From: Shinella sp. CPCC 101442
GTDB taxonomy: Bacteria > Pseudomonadota > Alphaproteobacteria > Rhizobiales > Rhizobiaceae
Assembly (NCBI RefSeq): GCF_024704725.1
Contig: NZ_JALIQS010000001.1
Span: forward strand, 992,001-1,056,000
Reading direction: 5' to 3'
Length of the DNA: 64,000 bases
The notes below the pieces were generated by a model, which was not told the origin of the DNA, did not search any database, and worked only from the letters and a program-made list of their open reading frames with translations. Shown in pieces: positions 50,393-58,970 of this stretch (within the stretch, counting starts at the first letter, position 1; each line of letters opens with the position of its first letter). Position numbers and translations under genes: made by a program.

Positions 50393-51658
50393 TCAGCCCT
50401 TGAATTCGTAGAGATGGAAGCCGCCATAGATCGACGAGCGGTCCTGCTCATGCAGGGCGCGCGACTCTGCCTCGCGATAGATCCAACGGTCGAGGATGGT
50501 ATTCGAGACGCGGCCGGGCAGCAGGCTTTCGGCCGGCGCGGTGCGAAAAATGACGCGGGCGCCGGGTGTGGCAGTGCGGGTGATCTCACCCCACAATGCA
50601 TTGAGTTGGGTATCCGTCATCCAGTCCTGAGCATCGAGCAGGATGAAGCGATCGACCGTCTGCGGGGCCTTGGCGGCAAGGAACTCGGTCAGCGACGTAT
50701 TGGTGATGGAGAGGCGCGACGCGCGGCTGCGAACGGCCTCGAAATTCCGGCGCAGGAGATAGGGCGGAAGCGGCGCGTGCTCGTCATTGCCATAACCGCG
50801 TCCGAAGGCCTGCCAGGCAAAGTAGTTCTCCGAGAGCGGAAAGCCGCAGGCGAGTTTTTCCACGCGGGCGCGCAGGATTTCCGCCATGCCGTTGCCGGCC
50901 CCCGACAGGGCCTCGTATTGCTGCGGGGGAATGCCGAGCCCGAACAGCGAGCTTTTGCGGCCCGTCGCCCAGCGGATCAGGCGTTTGTCGAACAGCGGCG
51001 ACAGCGTCTCTTCGAAGAAGCGCCTCTGGTCCTCCATCGTGCGCGCCTGCAGCAGACCCCGCGGATCGGCGCCGTAGAGGCGGGCCATCGTATGGCCGAG
51101 ACCAATGAACCCACCCAGGAGGCCATGGCGATAGAGCCGGCGATGGAAGATGGAAATGCGGCGGCGGCCGGTCAGCGTGCGCCCTTCCCAATAGTCGCGC
51201 GTCTCGTCGTCGAGATGCGGGCGCAGGTGCAGCCTGTAGGCCGCGAGGTTCTGCCGGTCGTCGCCCCTGCCGTAGAAGCGGTGAAAGGCCTCGTAGTCCG
51301 GCAGATGGTTGGCGGCGGCGAATTTCAGGCGGTTGAAGGCGACATGCGCCGGATTGAGATCGACGGCCTCGATGCGGGCCGGGTCGGCGATGAGGTAGGA
51401 CAGCGCGTTGCAGCCGCCCGAGGCGATAGTGACGATCGTATTGCCCGGCTCGATTTGCAGCGCGGCCATATCGACGTCAGGGTCTTCCCAGATTTGCGCG
51501 TAGACGAGATTACGGAACAGCCGCGAGAAGACATATTCGGACATGCCGGAAACCGAAAGCAGCGGATTGCGGCGCACGGCCCGGTTCAGGCGCTTGCCGA
51601 CCGCCTCCTTGCGCGCTGTGACGGGGGAGAGGGCGGGAGAAGCGGCCGTTTCGATCAT
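50393..51658 (-). CDS. btaA: BtaA, SAM:diacylglycerol 3-amino-3-carboxypropyltransferase
   Basis: The 421-residue protein is BtaA, which transfers the aminocarboxypropyl group of SAM to diacylglycerol in the first step of DGTS synthesis. Signatures are QIWEDPDVDMAALQI (about 55), TIASGGCNALSYL (about 75), AVDLNPAHVAFNRLK and LLDAQDWMTDTQL. The ATG at 51658 follows AGGAA. ATGs at 51694 and 51793 are possible, but the latter is only 10 bases from the Pho box, leaving no room for a promoter. Replacement of phospholipids by betaine lipids is the classic phosphate-starvation response in rhizobia. Confidence 0.94.
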   Translation of the reverse strand: MIETAASPALSPVTARKEAVGKRLNRAVRRNPLLSVSGMSEYVFSRLFRNLVYAQIWEDPDVDMAALQIEPGNTIVTIASGGCNALSYLIADPARIEAVDLNPAHVAFNRLKFAAANHLPDYEAFHRFYGRGDDRQNLAAYRLHLRPHLDDETRDYWEGRTLTGRRRISIFHRRLYRHGLLGGFIGLGHTMARLYGADPRGLLQARTMEDQRRFFEETLSPLFDKRLIRWATGRKSSLFGLGIPPQQYEALSGAGNGMAEILRARVEKLACGFPLSENYFAWQAFGRGYGNDEHAPLPPYLLRRNFEAVRSRASRLSITNTSLTEFLAAKAPQTVDRFILLDAQDWMTDTQLNALWGEITRTATPGARVIFRTAPAESLLPGRVSNTILDRWIYREAESRALHEQDRSSIYGGFHLYEFKG

Positions 51659-52000
51659 CGGGCAGGGTTCCTGTGCTGGAATGTCCGTATCCATCGCGCC
51701 GCCACGAAAGCCGGCGGCACGTGCGCCCCATGCAAAGGACAGTCGCTGATCGCGCTTGTCACAATTGCCCGATGGCATGGGGGAGCGTTTCATCAGATTG
51801 TGATGACATCAGCATGACATAGGCAGGGGATGGAGACCCGCGCAGTGTAGGCAGCGCCAGCCGGCGAGCCCATGACCTCCACAGGTTCAGGCGACGATGT
51901 GCCGTCGGGCAATCGATGGGACAATGACGGAACCCTTGCCGGTGTGACGACCGACATCAGCCCCTTGCTGCGGGGGGAACGTGCGTTTCGGCCCGGGCGT
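51659..52000. other. Non-coding interval upstream of btaA
   Basis: About 340 bases between the btaA start and the end of the ABM-domain gene hold one recognisable element, the Pho box. Short frames here show no ribosome-binding sites or protein-like composition, and no RNA gene or repeat was seen. Confidence 0.5.
51803..51820 (-). promoter_or_regulatory. Pho box upstream of btaAB
   Basis: On the minus strand ATGTCAT-GCTG-ATGTCAT is an exact heptamer repeat with a four-base spacer, differing from the CTGTCAT-N4-CTGTCAT consensus by one base per heptamer. It lies 145 bases upstream of the preferred btaA ATG. Confidence 0.8.
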
Positions 52001-52294
52001 TTATTTCAGCGCCAGAACGATCGGGCCAGCCACAGGATCCGTGACGCCAAGGCCATTGCCGAGGTCTTCGAGCGTATCGCGAAAACTGTCGAGCGTGGCG
52101 ATCATTTGCGGCCGGCAGGATGCGAGCGCATCCATGCTTTCCCATTCGGCAACGATGCAATAGCGCGAATCGCCGGTCTTGATGATGCTGGCATGGCGCA
52201 AGCCCGCCCAGTCGGCGGCAACATTGCGATGGGCATCGAGAAAGGCCTTCTCCATGCCGGGTTTGATTTTGAAACGCACGATATTGAATGCCAT
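52001..52294 (-). CDS. Small ABM/dimeric alpha-beta barrel domain protein
   Basis: The protein of about 97 residues has the antibiotic-biosynthesis-monooxygenase-like ferredoxin fold pattern (NIVRFKIKPGMEKAFLDAHR, then HASIIKTGDSRYCIVAEWES). GGAGG stands eight bases before the ATG at 52294 and five bases before an ATG at 52297. Such domains act as small oxygenases, heme-binding proteins or stress proteins. No active-site inference is possible, and the neighbouring genes give no clue. Confidence 0.8.
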   Translation of the reverse strand: MAFNIVRFKIKPGMEKAFLDAHRNVAADWAGLRHASIIKTGDSRYCIVAEWESMDALASCRPQMIATLDSFRDTLEDLGNGLGVTDPVAGPIVLALK

Positions 52295-52578
52295 CATGGC
52301 TGCCTCCAGCGCGCAAAATGGTGACGATGCCTGCTATGTCCGGCTTTGACGGGCGGCAGGGCCAAGCCTCTGCCACGAGCATTTTTCTGCGTTGCTACTT
52401 TATCGCGCCCAAAGAGTAAGGGGAAGCTAAAATAACGAATGGTCGGCGACAACACGCGTATCGCGATGCCTTTTTAGGAGGTCAAACGCGGCACGGCGCG
52501 TCTCCGGCCGCCTTGTGCTTGCGGAGGTGGCTTCTTATGGTGCGCGTCTGTTTGATCAACACCGGGGGAGGAGACCAG

Positions 52579-53970
52579 GTGCCGACTGAAGCCGTCCGGG
52601 CGCTCCGCGACACGACCGCCGATCCGGAATTCGGCCCCTGGCTGGCGCAGGCCTCCATTCTCGTCGTCGACGATGAGCCGGGCATGCGCAATTTCCTGAT
52701 GCGCACGCTGGGGCCGCGCTGCCAGCGGCTGGAACTTGCGGCCAACACGGATGAGGCCTCGCAGAAGCTCGACCAGCACCATTTCGACGTCGTCATCCTC
52801 GACAACATCATGCCGAGAAAGAACGGCGTGGAATGGCTTGCCGAGCAACGCGCGATCGGCTTTTTCGCCGATGCCATCCTGATGACGGCCTATGCCGATC
52901 TCGAAACGGCGATCCAGGCGCTCCGGGCCGGCGCTGTCGATTTCATCCTGAAGCCGTTCCGCTCGAACCAGCTGCTGAATGCCGTCGCGCGCTGTCTCGA
53001 CCGTAGCCGCCTCCAGCGCGAAAACTACGTGCTGCGGTACGAGCTGAAGGCGACGTCGGACCATATTCTGCTGCGCGACCGGTTGATCGGGGAATCGGCC
53101 GCCATTGCCGGCGTGCGCGAAACGATCGCGCGGGTTGCGCCGCTTCCCACATCCGTATTGCTGACGGGCCAGTCGGGCACGGGCAAGGAAGTGGCCGCGC
53201 GCTCGTTGCATACGCTTTCCGACCGGGCGGCAAAACCCTTCGTTCCCGTCAACTGTGGGGCGATCCCGCCGGATATGATCGAAAGCGAGCTTTTCGGCCA
53301 CCTCAAAGGCGCTTTCACGGGCGCCGAGCGGGCGCGTGAAGGATTGTTCCTGCATGCGCAGGGCGGCACCTTGTTCCTCGACGAGATCAGCGAAATGCCG
53401 CCAGCGACGCAGAGCAAGCTGCTTCGTGTGCTGGAGGACCGCAAGGTGCGGCCGGTCGGCTCCGAGCGCGAGGTGCCGGTCGATCTCCGCTTCATCTTCG
53501 CCACCAATGCGGAACTGGAAAAGGAGGTCCAGGCCGGACGATTCCGCGCCGACCTCTTCTTCCGCATCAATGTGATGCAGATCCATCTGCCGCCGCTGAA
53601 GGAGCGGGATGGCGACTCTCTGGAGCTTGCCACCCTCTTCATGAAGAAACTGTCGGCGCAGCTCGGCATGCCCGCCGTGCCGATCGATGCGGCGGCGCGG
53701 CGCGCGCTTGCCGCCTATGACTGGCCGGGCAACGTGCGGGAGCTGCGCAATCTCATCGAGCGCACGCTGATCCTTGGCCGCTTCCCGGGTGGATTCGGAT
53801 CCGCCATGTCTGCGCCGGCTACCGGGGACGGCGGGTCGCTGGCAGATGTCGAGCGTCGGCATATCCTGTCGGTGCTGGCCGCCTGCAACGGACAGCGCGA
53901 CGAGGCGGCGCGCCAGCTCGGCATCTCGCGGAAGACCATCGACCGAAAACTGGCCGCCTGGGATGGCTGA
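52579..53970 (+). CDS. Sigma54-dependent response regulator (NtrC/DctD family)
   Basis: The 463-residue regulator has a receiver domain (phospho-acceptor D75 in ILDNIMPRKNG) and a sigma54 AAA+ domain (Walker A GQSGTGKE at 197-204, GAFTGA at 244-249). A C-terminal Fis-type helix-turn-helix (AARQLGISRKTIDRKL) is also present. The GTG at 52579 follows GGGGGAGGAG at five bases; an upstream ATG would give a longer form without a ribosome-binding site. It overlaps the kinase gene by eight bases. The downstream OFA transporter has a sigma54 promoter and two tandem palindromes, the probable binding sites. Confidence 0.92.
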   Translation: MPTEAVRALRDTTADPEFGPWLAQASILVVDDEPGMRNFLMRTLGPRCQRLELAANTDEASQKLDQHHFDVVILDNIMPRKNGVEWLAEQRAIGFFADAILMTAYADLETAIQALRAGAVDFILKPFRSNQLLNAVARCLDRSRLQRENYVLRYELKATSDHILLRDRLIGESAAIAGVRETIARVAPLPTSVLLTGQSGTGKEVAARSLHTLSDRAAKPFVPVNCGAIPPDMIESELFGHLKGAFTGAERAREGLFLHAQGGTLFLDEISEMPPATQSKLLRVLEDRKVRPVGSEREVPVDLRFIFATNAELEKEVQAGRFRADLFFRINVMQIHLPPLKERDGDSLELATLFMKKLSAQLGMPAVPIDAAARRALAAYDWPGNVRELRNLIERTLILGRFPGGFGSAMSAPATGDGGSLADVERRHILSVLAACNGQRDEAARQLGISRKTIDRKLAAWDG

Positions 53971-55972
53971 TACCGGACGCAGCATTCGGCCGGTGCGCTC
54001 CGTGCGCTACCGGTTGCTGGCCATCGCGCTTCTGCCCATGCTGGTCATCCTGCCGCTGCTGCTCGGCGTCACCGTCTATCGCTGGAACGAGAAGTTCGAT
54101 GCGACACTGATTTCCAAGGTCAACGGCGACCTCACCATAGCACATCAGTATCTCGCCCATATCCTCGACAATACCGGCGAGCATGTCACAGCCCTTGGCG
54201 GCTCCGCGCGGTTCCGGGATGTCGCCGACGATGACGACGCACTGCGGGCCTTCCTTGCTGAAGCGCGCGCGCGGCTGGAACTCGATTTCCTCTACGTGAT
54301 CGACCCGGATGGAAAGCTTGTAACCTCGGTCACCGCACAGACTGCGGCGTCGCTGCGCACGGACTGGCCGGTCATACGTGATGCGCTTGCGGGAAAGCCG
54401 GCCACGGGGATCGATATCTTCGACAATGCCGATCTCCAGGACCTCTCGCCGGATCTGGCGTCCCGCGCGCGCCTGCCGCTCGTCTCCACGCCCAATGCCG
54501 TGCCGACCGAGCGAACGGAGGAAACGCGCGGCATGGTTGTCCAAAGCGCCAGCCCCGTGACGCTCGGCGACGGGCGCAAGGCCGTGCTCGTCGGCGGTAT
54601 CCTGCTCAACCAGAACCTCGTCTTCATCGATACGATCAACGACCTCGTCTATCGAGAGGCGAGCCTGCCCGAGGGTAGCCAGGGCACGGCGACGCTCTTT
54701 CTCGACGATGTGCGCATCAGCACCAATGTACGCCTGTTCGAGGGACGCCGCGCGCTTGGCACGCGTGTTTCCTCGGCCGTGCGTTCTGCGGTGCTCGGGG
54801 AGGGGCGCACCTGGCTCGACAGCGCATTCGTCGTGAACGATTGGTACATTTCCGCCTACGAGCCGATCACCGACAGCCACGGCAAGCATGTCGGCATGCT
54901 CTATGTCGGCTTTCTGGAGGCGCCCTTCACCGCAGCGAAACACCAGACAGTACTCACCATCATCGTCGCTTTCCTCGCGATAACGGCAGCGAGCGTACCG
55001 ATCTTCCTGCGCTGGGCGCGCGGTATCTTCGAGCCACTGGAACGTGTCGATACCACCATCGCCAAAGTCGAAAGCGGCGATCTGGGCGCGCGTACCGGTC
55101 CCGTCGACAGTCAGGACGAGATCGGCCGCGTCGCTGTGCATCTCGATGATCTGCTCGACCAGCTCGAGCGGAGCGACCAACAGTTGCGGCGATGGAACGA
55201 GGAACTGAACGTGCGGGTCGACGAGCGCACCCGCGAGCTCCAGCTCGCCAACCGGCAGCTCGAGGCCACGACGAAGCAATTGATCATGTCCGAAAAACTC
55301 GCCGCCATCGGCGAGATCACGGCCGGCGTCGCGCATGAGATCAACAACCCCATCGCCGTCATGCAGGGCAATCTGGAAGTCGTTCGCTCCGTGGTCGGCG
55401 ATCGGGCGGAGCTGGCGAAGGTGGAGTTCCAATTGCTCGATGAGCAGATCCAGCGCATCAGCCAGATCGTGACGAAGCTCCTGCAATTCGCAAAGCCCGA
55501 AGAATTCGCCGGCTTTGTCGACCGGCACGCACCCGGCACGGCGGTGGCCGATTGCCTGCCGCTCGTCCAGCACCTTCTCACGAAGGCGGCAATCGACGTG
55601 CAACTCGCCAATACGGCAGCGCGGTTGGTTCTGATGAACCGGACAGAGCTTCAGCAGGTCATCGTCAATCTCGTTGTGAACGCCATTCATGCCATGCCTG
55701 ACGGTGGCCGGCTCAGCATCGAGACACGCGACGGCGATCGCGGAGGGCGGCCGGGCGTGGAGATCGTCATCAGCGACACGGGCGTGGGCATGGACCCGGA
55801 TGTCGCGGCAAAGGTGTTCGACCCTTTTTTCACCACCAAACGACAGGAAGGCACTGGCCTCGGCCTTTCCATCAGCCAGACCCTGGTGACCCGGCAGGGC
55901 GGGGCCATCTCCGCGACCAGTCAAATCGGCGAAGGCGCCACCTTCACGGTGTGGCTGCCCGAGGCGGAATGA
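53963..55972 (+). CDS. Membrane sensor histidine kinase partner of the sigma54 regulator
   Basis: The 669-residue kinase has TM1 at about 17-38 and a large periplasmic CACHE-like sensor (about 40-325, with LDFLYVIDPDGKLVTSV and WYISAYEPITDSHGKHVGMLYVG). TM2 is at about 330-350. HAMP, a coiled coil (about 400-440), HisKA with H458 in AHEINNPIAV, and HATPase (GTGLGLSIS) follow. Double-CACHE sensors bind small organic acids. It begins within the regulator gene and is followed by the OFA transporter, so that transporter's substrate is probably the signal. Confidence 0.92.
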   Translation: MADTGRSIRPVRSVRYRLLAIALLPMLVILPLLLGVTVYRWNEKFDATLISKVNGDLTIAHQYLAHILDNTGEHVTALGGSARFRDVADDDDALRAFLAEARARLELDFLYVIDPDGKLVTSVTAQTAASLRTDWPVIRDALAGKPATGIDIFDNADLQDLSPDLASRARLPLVSTPNAVPTERTEETRGMVVQSASPVTLGDGRKAVLVGGILLNQNLVFIDTINDLVYREASLPEGSQGTATLFLDDVRISTNVRLFEGRRALGTRVSSAVRSAVLGEGRTWLDSAFVVNDWYISAYEPITDSHGKHVGMLYVGFLEAPFTAAKHQTVLTIIVAFLAITAASVPIFLRWARGIFEPLERVDTTIAKVESGDLGARTGPVDSQDEIGRVAVHLDDLLDQLERSDQQLRRWNEELNVRVDERTRELQLANRQLEATTKQLIMSEKLAAIGEITAGVAHEINNPIAVMQGNLEVVRSVVGDRAELAKVEFQLLDEQIQRISQIVTKLLQFAKPEEFAGFVDRHAPGTAVADCLPLVQHLLTKAAIDVQLANTAARLVLMNRTELQQVIVNLVVNAIHAMPDGGRLSIETRDGDRGGRPGVEIVISDTGVGMDPDVAAKVFDPFFTTKRQEGTGLGLSISQTLVTRQGGAISATSQIGEGATFTVWLPEAE

Positions 55973-55974
55973 CC

Positions 55975-55987
55975 GGACAGTTTGTCC
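55975..55987. promoter_or_regulatory. Upstream activating palindrome 1 for the sigma54 promoter
   Basis: GGACAGTTTGTCC is an inverted repeat (GGACA-N3-TGTCC) just past the kinase stop. Its copy starts 21 bases downstream, two helical turns away. Confidence 0.7.
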
Positions 55988-55995
55988 GACCGGCT

Positions 55996-56008
55996 GGACA
56001 GTTTGTCC
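55996..56008. promoter_or_regulatory. Upstream activating palindrome 2 for the sigma54 promoter
   Basis: A second, identical GGACAGTTTGTCC, about 55 bases upstream of the -24 element. Face-of-helix tandem sites are typical of NtrC-family activators. Confidence 0.7.
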
Positions 56009-56060
56009 GCTTTCCTTCTCCCATCTCCGCTAAGTCACTGATTTAAATAATCATACTCTT

Positions 56061-56076
56061 TGGCACGTGCCTTGCA
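56061..56076 (+). promoter_or_regulatory. Sigma54 promoter of the OFA transporter
   Basis: TGGCACGTGCCTTGCA matches the -24/-12 consensus TGGCAC-N5-TTGCA without mismatch. It lies about 130 bases upstream of the transporter ATG. Confidence 0.85.
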
Positions 56077-56206
56077 AGGCTTCAGGCCGGGAGGTTCGGC
56101 GGCTGCCGTCCGCATGGAGGTGCGGGTGGTTTTCGGCCGGAGGACATCGTCCATCTCCCGCTTGATTACATCTGCGCATCGGAGGGGTGCGCTGCGGAGG
56201 AGACCC

Positions 56207-57859
56207 ATGACTGTATCGACCGAGACCTATGCCGGCACCTATTCCGGCAGCATCCTCGACCGGGAGCGCATCATCGCGAAACCCGGCTTCAACCGCTGGC
56301 TCGTTCCGCCAGCAGCGCTTGCCATCCATCTCTGTATCGGCATGGCCTACGGCTTCAGCGTATTCTGGCTGCCGTTGTCGAAGGCGATTGCGGGAACACC
56401 GGATCCCGCCTGCGCCGACCTTAATCTTCTTTCCGCGCTCTTCACGACGAGCTGCAACTGGCGCGTCGCCGATCTCGGGTGGATCTATACGCTCTTCTTT
56501 GTGCTGCTTGGCTGTTCCGCAGCCATCTGGGGCGGTTGGCTGGAGCGTGTCGGCCCACGCAAGGCGGGCTTCGTTTCGGCCTGCTGCTGGTGCGGCGGCA
56601 TCGTCGTCGCGGCACTTGGCGTCATGAGCCATCAGCTCTGGCTGATGTGGCTCGGTGCCGGGGTCATCGGCGGCGTCGGTCTCGGCCTCGGTTACATCTC
56701 TCCGGTTTCAACCCTGATCAAATGGTTTCCCGATCGGCGCGGCATGGCGACCGGCATGGCGATCATGGGTTTTGGCGGCGGAGCGATGATCGGCGCGCCG
56801 CTTGCAAATCTCCTCATGAATGCCTTCAAGACGGACACGACGGCCGGCGTCTGGCAGACCTTCCTCGTCATGGCGGCGATCTATTTCTGCTTCATGATGG
56901 GCGGCGCTTTCGGCTACCGTATTCCGCCAGCCGGCTGGCGCCCGGAAGGCTGGACGCCGCCGGTGTCGAAATCGACCATGATCACCACGCGGCACGTTCA
57001 TCTGCGCGATGCGCACAAGACCATGCAGTTCTGGTTGATCTGGCTGGTCCTCTGCCTCAATGTCTCCGCCGGCATCGGGGTCATTGGCATGGCATCGCCG
57101 ATGCTGCAGGAAATCTTCGGCGGCCGTCTCATCGGCCAGCCGGATCTGGGCTTCAGTCAGCTCGATACGGAGCAGAAGATGGCCATCGCCGCGATCGCCG
57201 CCGGCTTCACCGGCCTGCTGTCGCTGTTCAACATTGGCGGACGGTTCTTCTGGGCTTCGCTCTCCGACAAGATCGGCCGCAAGAACACCTACTACACGTT
57301 CTTCATCCTCGGTATCGTACTGTATGCCCTCGCACCGACCCTGGCCGATATGGGCAGCAAGGCCCTGTTCGTGCTGGCCTTCGGCATCATCCTATCGATG
57401 TATGGCGGCGGCTTCGCGACCATCCCGGCCTATCTCGCCGACATCTTCGGCACGCAGTTCGTGGGCGCGATCCACGGCCGCCTGCTGACGGCCTGGGCCA
57501 CCGCCGGTATCGTCGGGCCCGTCGTGGTGAACTATATCCGCGAGGCGCAGATCGCCGCCGGCGTCGAGCCCGGCCCGGCGCTTTACACCGGCACGATGTA
57601 CATCCTCGCCGGCATGCTGGCGCTCGGCTTCATCGCCAATCTTCTGGTGCGGCCGCTCTCCGAGAAATGGTTCATGTCGGACGAGGAGGTGGCGTCTCTA
57701 CAAGCCAAGACCGCCGCAGCCAGTGCCGGGCCAACAGGTTCCTTCGGCATCGGCACGGGCGGGCTGGATGCTCGGGCCGCACTCGCCTGGACTGTCGTCG
57801 GCATCCCGCTCGTCTGGGGAATCTGGGTGACGCTGAAGAACACTGCCGCCTTGTTCTAG
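56207..57859 (+). CDS. OFA-family MFS transporter (oxalate/formate antiporter type)
   Basis: The 550-residue protein has 12 or more membrane helices and the OFA pattern: GMAYGFSVFWLPLSKAI in TM1, WGGWLERVGPRKAG (motif A), SPVSTLIKWFPDRRGMATGMAIMGFGGGA, and GGRFFWASLSDKIGRKN. An insertion of about 25 residues with PDPACADLN separates TM1 and TM2. OFA members exchange or import small carboxylates. GGAGG precedes the ATG. Control by a sigma54 promoter and an adjacent CACHE kinase/regulator pair points to induced uptake of a small organic acid. Confidence 0.9.
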   Translation: MTVSTETYAGTYSGSILDRERIIAKPGFNRWLVPPAALAIHLCIGMAYGFSVFWLPLSKAIAGTPDPACADLNLLSALFTTSCNWRVADLGWIYTLFFVLLGCSAAIWGGWLERVGPRKAGFVSACCWCGGIVVAALGVMSHQLWLMWLGAGVIGGVGLGLGYISPVSTLIKWFPDRRGMATGMAIMGFGGGAMIGAPLANLLMNAFKTDTTAGVWQTFLVMAAIYFCFMMGGAFGYRIPPAGWRPEGWTPPVSKSTMITTRHVHLRDAHKTMQFWLIWLVLCLNVSAGIGVIGMASPMLQEIFGGRLIGQPDLGFSQLDTEQKMAIAAIAAGFTGLLSLFNIGGRFFWASLSDKIGRKNTYYTFFILGIVLYALAPTLADMGSKALFVLAFGIILSMYGGGFATIPAYLADIFGTQFVGAIHGRLLTAWATAGIVGPVVVNYIREAQIAAGVEPGPALYTGTMYILAGMLALGFIANLLVRPLSEKWFMSDEEVASLQAKTAAASAGPTGSFGIGTGGLDARAALAWTVVGIPLVWGIWVTLKNTAALF

Positions 57860-57894
57860 CGCCAGCAATATCGAGAATGGCGTACCGAGAATTG

Positions 57895-57926
57895 ATGATG
57901 ACCGCCCTTCTGTGGGCGGTCATCAT
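57895..57926. terminator. Bidirectional terminator between OFA transporter and betaine ABC genes
   Basis: ATGATGACCGCCC, TTCTGT and GGGCGGTCATCAT form a perfect 13-base-pair hairpin between two convergent stop codons. It is followed on the plus strand by GTTTGGG. Confidence 0.75.
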
Positions 57927-57935
57927 GTTTGGGCG

Positions 57936-58970
57936 CTAGTGGACATTGACCATTGCGCCGGCGAGTTGCCGGACGGTGACGATACCAAGGGTTTCGCCGG
58001 TGGGGGAGACGACGACGCCCTCGTCGGAGACGTCGCGCGCGAGCATGCGCAGAGTGTCTTCGACGGTGGTGCCGGCGGCGACGGTCGGCCTGCCCGAGGG
58101 GGACGACATGCTCGGCGTCATGACGGCCTCGACATGCACGACGCGTCCGCGGTTCACTTCCTTGACGAAGTTGGCGACGTAGTCGTCGGCCGGGCGCATC
58201 ACGATATCCTGGCTGGTGCCCTGCTGGATGACCTCGCCATCGCGCAGGATGGCGATCTGGTCGCCGAGGCGAAGGGCCTCGTCGAGATCGTGGGTGATGA
58301 AGACGATGGTTTTGCGGATTTCCTTTTGCAGGTCGAGCAGCACGGTCTGCATGTCCGTGCGGATCAGGGGATCCAGCGCCGAATAGGCCTCGTCCATCAG
58401 GAGAACCGGCGCATCGTTGGCCAGCGCCCGGGCGAGGCCGACGCGTTGCTGCATGCCGCCGGAGAGCTGGTTGGGGTATTTCTCCTCGAACCCCTTGAGA
58501 CCAACACGCTCCAGCCAGCGCATGGCGGTGTCGAGGCTCTTTGGACGCGCGATACCCTGGATCTCGAGGCCGAAGATCGTGTTGTCGAGCACCGTGCGGT
58601 GGGGCAGCAGCGCGAACTTCTGGAACACCATCGCCGTCTGGTGGCGACGGAACTCCCTCAGGTCGGCTTCCGGCAGCTTCACCACGTCGACGCCGTCGAC
58701 GAGGACTTCGCCGGCCGTCGGATCGATCAGCCGGTTGATGTGGCGGATCAGCGTCGACTTGCCGGAGCCGGACAGGCCCATGATGACCTGGATGGATCCC
58801 GAAGGCATTTCGATGTTGATGTCGCGAAGGCCGAGCACATGACCATGCCTGGCGTTGAGCTCCGCCTTGGTAAGGCCGTTCTTGACGGCCGCGATATGGG
58901 AGCCCGCATTGGGTCCGAAGATCTTGTAGAGATTGCGGATCTTGATGCCGCCGAAGACATGGTCAGCCAT
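57936..58970 (-). CDS. Quaternary-amine ABC transporter ATP-binding protein (ProV/ChoV type)
   Basis: The 344-residue ATPase has Walker A GLSGSGKSTLIRHINRL (about 65-80), signature QLSGGMQQRVGLARAL and Walker B VLLMDEAYSALD. A C-terminal CBS-like region (about 275-344) carries TVEDTLRMLARDVSDEGVVV. DEA in place of DEP in Walker B is characteristic of the betaine importers. The ATG at 58970 overlaps the permease gene's end by eight bases. Its family partners take up glycine betaine, choline or proline betaine. Confidence 0.9.
   Translation of the reverse strand: MADHVFGGIKIRNLYKIFGPNAGSHIAAVKNGLTKAELNARHGHVLGLRDINIEMPSGSIQVIMGLSGSGKSTLIRHINRLIDPTAGEVLVDGVDVVKLPEADLREFRRHQTAMVFQKFALLPHRTVLDNTIFGLEIQGIARPKSLDTAMRWLERVGLKGFEEKYPNQLSGGMQQRVGLARALANDAPVLLMDEAYSALDPLIRTDMQTVLLDLQKEIRKTIVFITHDLDEALRLGDQIAILRDGEVIQQGTSQDIVMRPADDYVANFVKEVNRGRVVHVEAVMTPSMSSPSGRPTVAAGTTVEDTLRMLARDVSDEGVVVSPTGETLGIVTVRQLAGAMVNVH

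Noticed and set aside
53819-55924. A 701-codon open frame antisense to the sensor kinase
   Set aside because: The sense strand encodes a complete kinase with all motifs; the antisense frame has no ribosome-binding site or recognisable domain.
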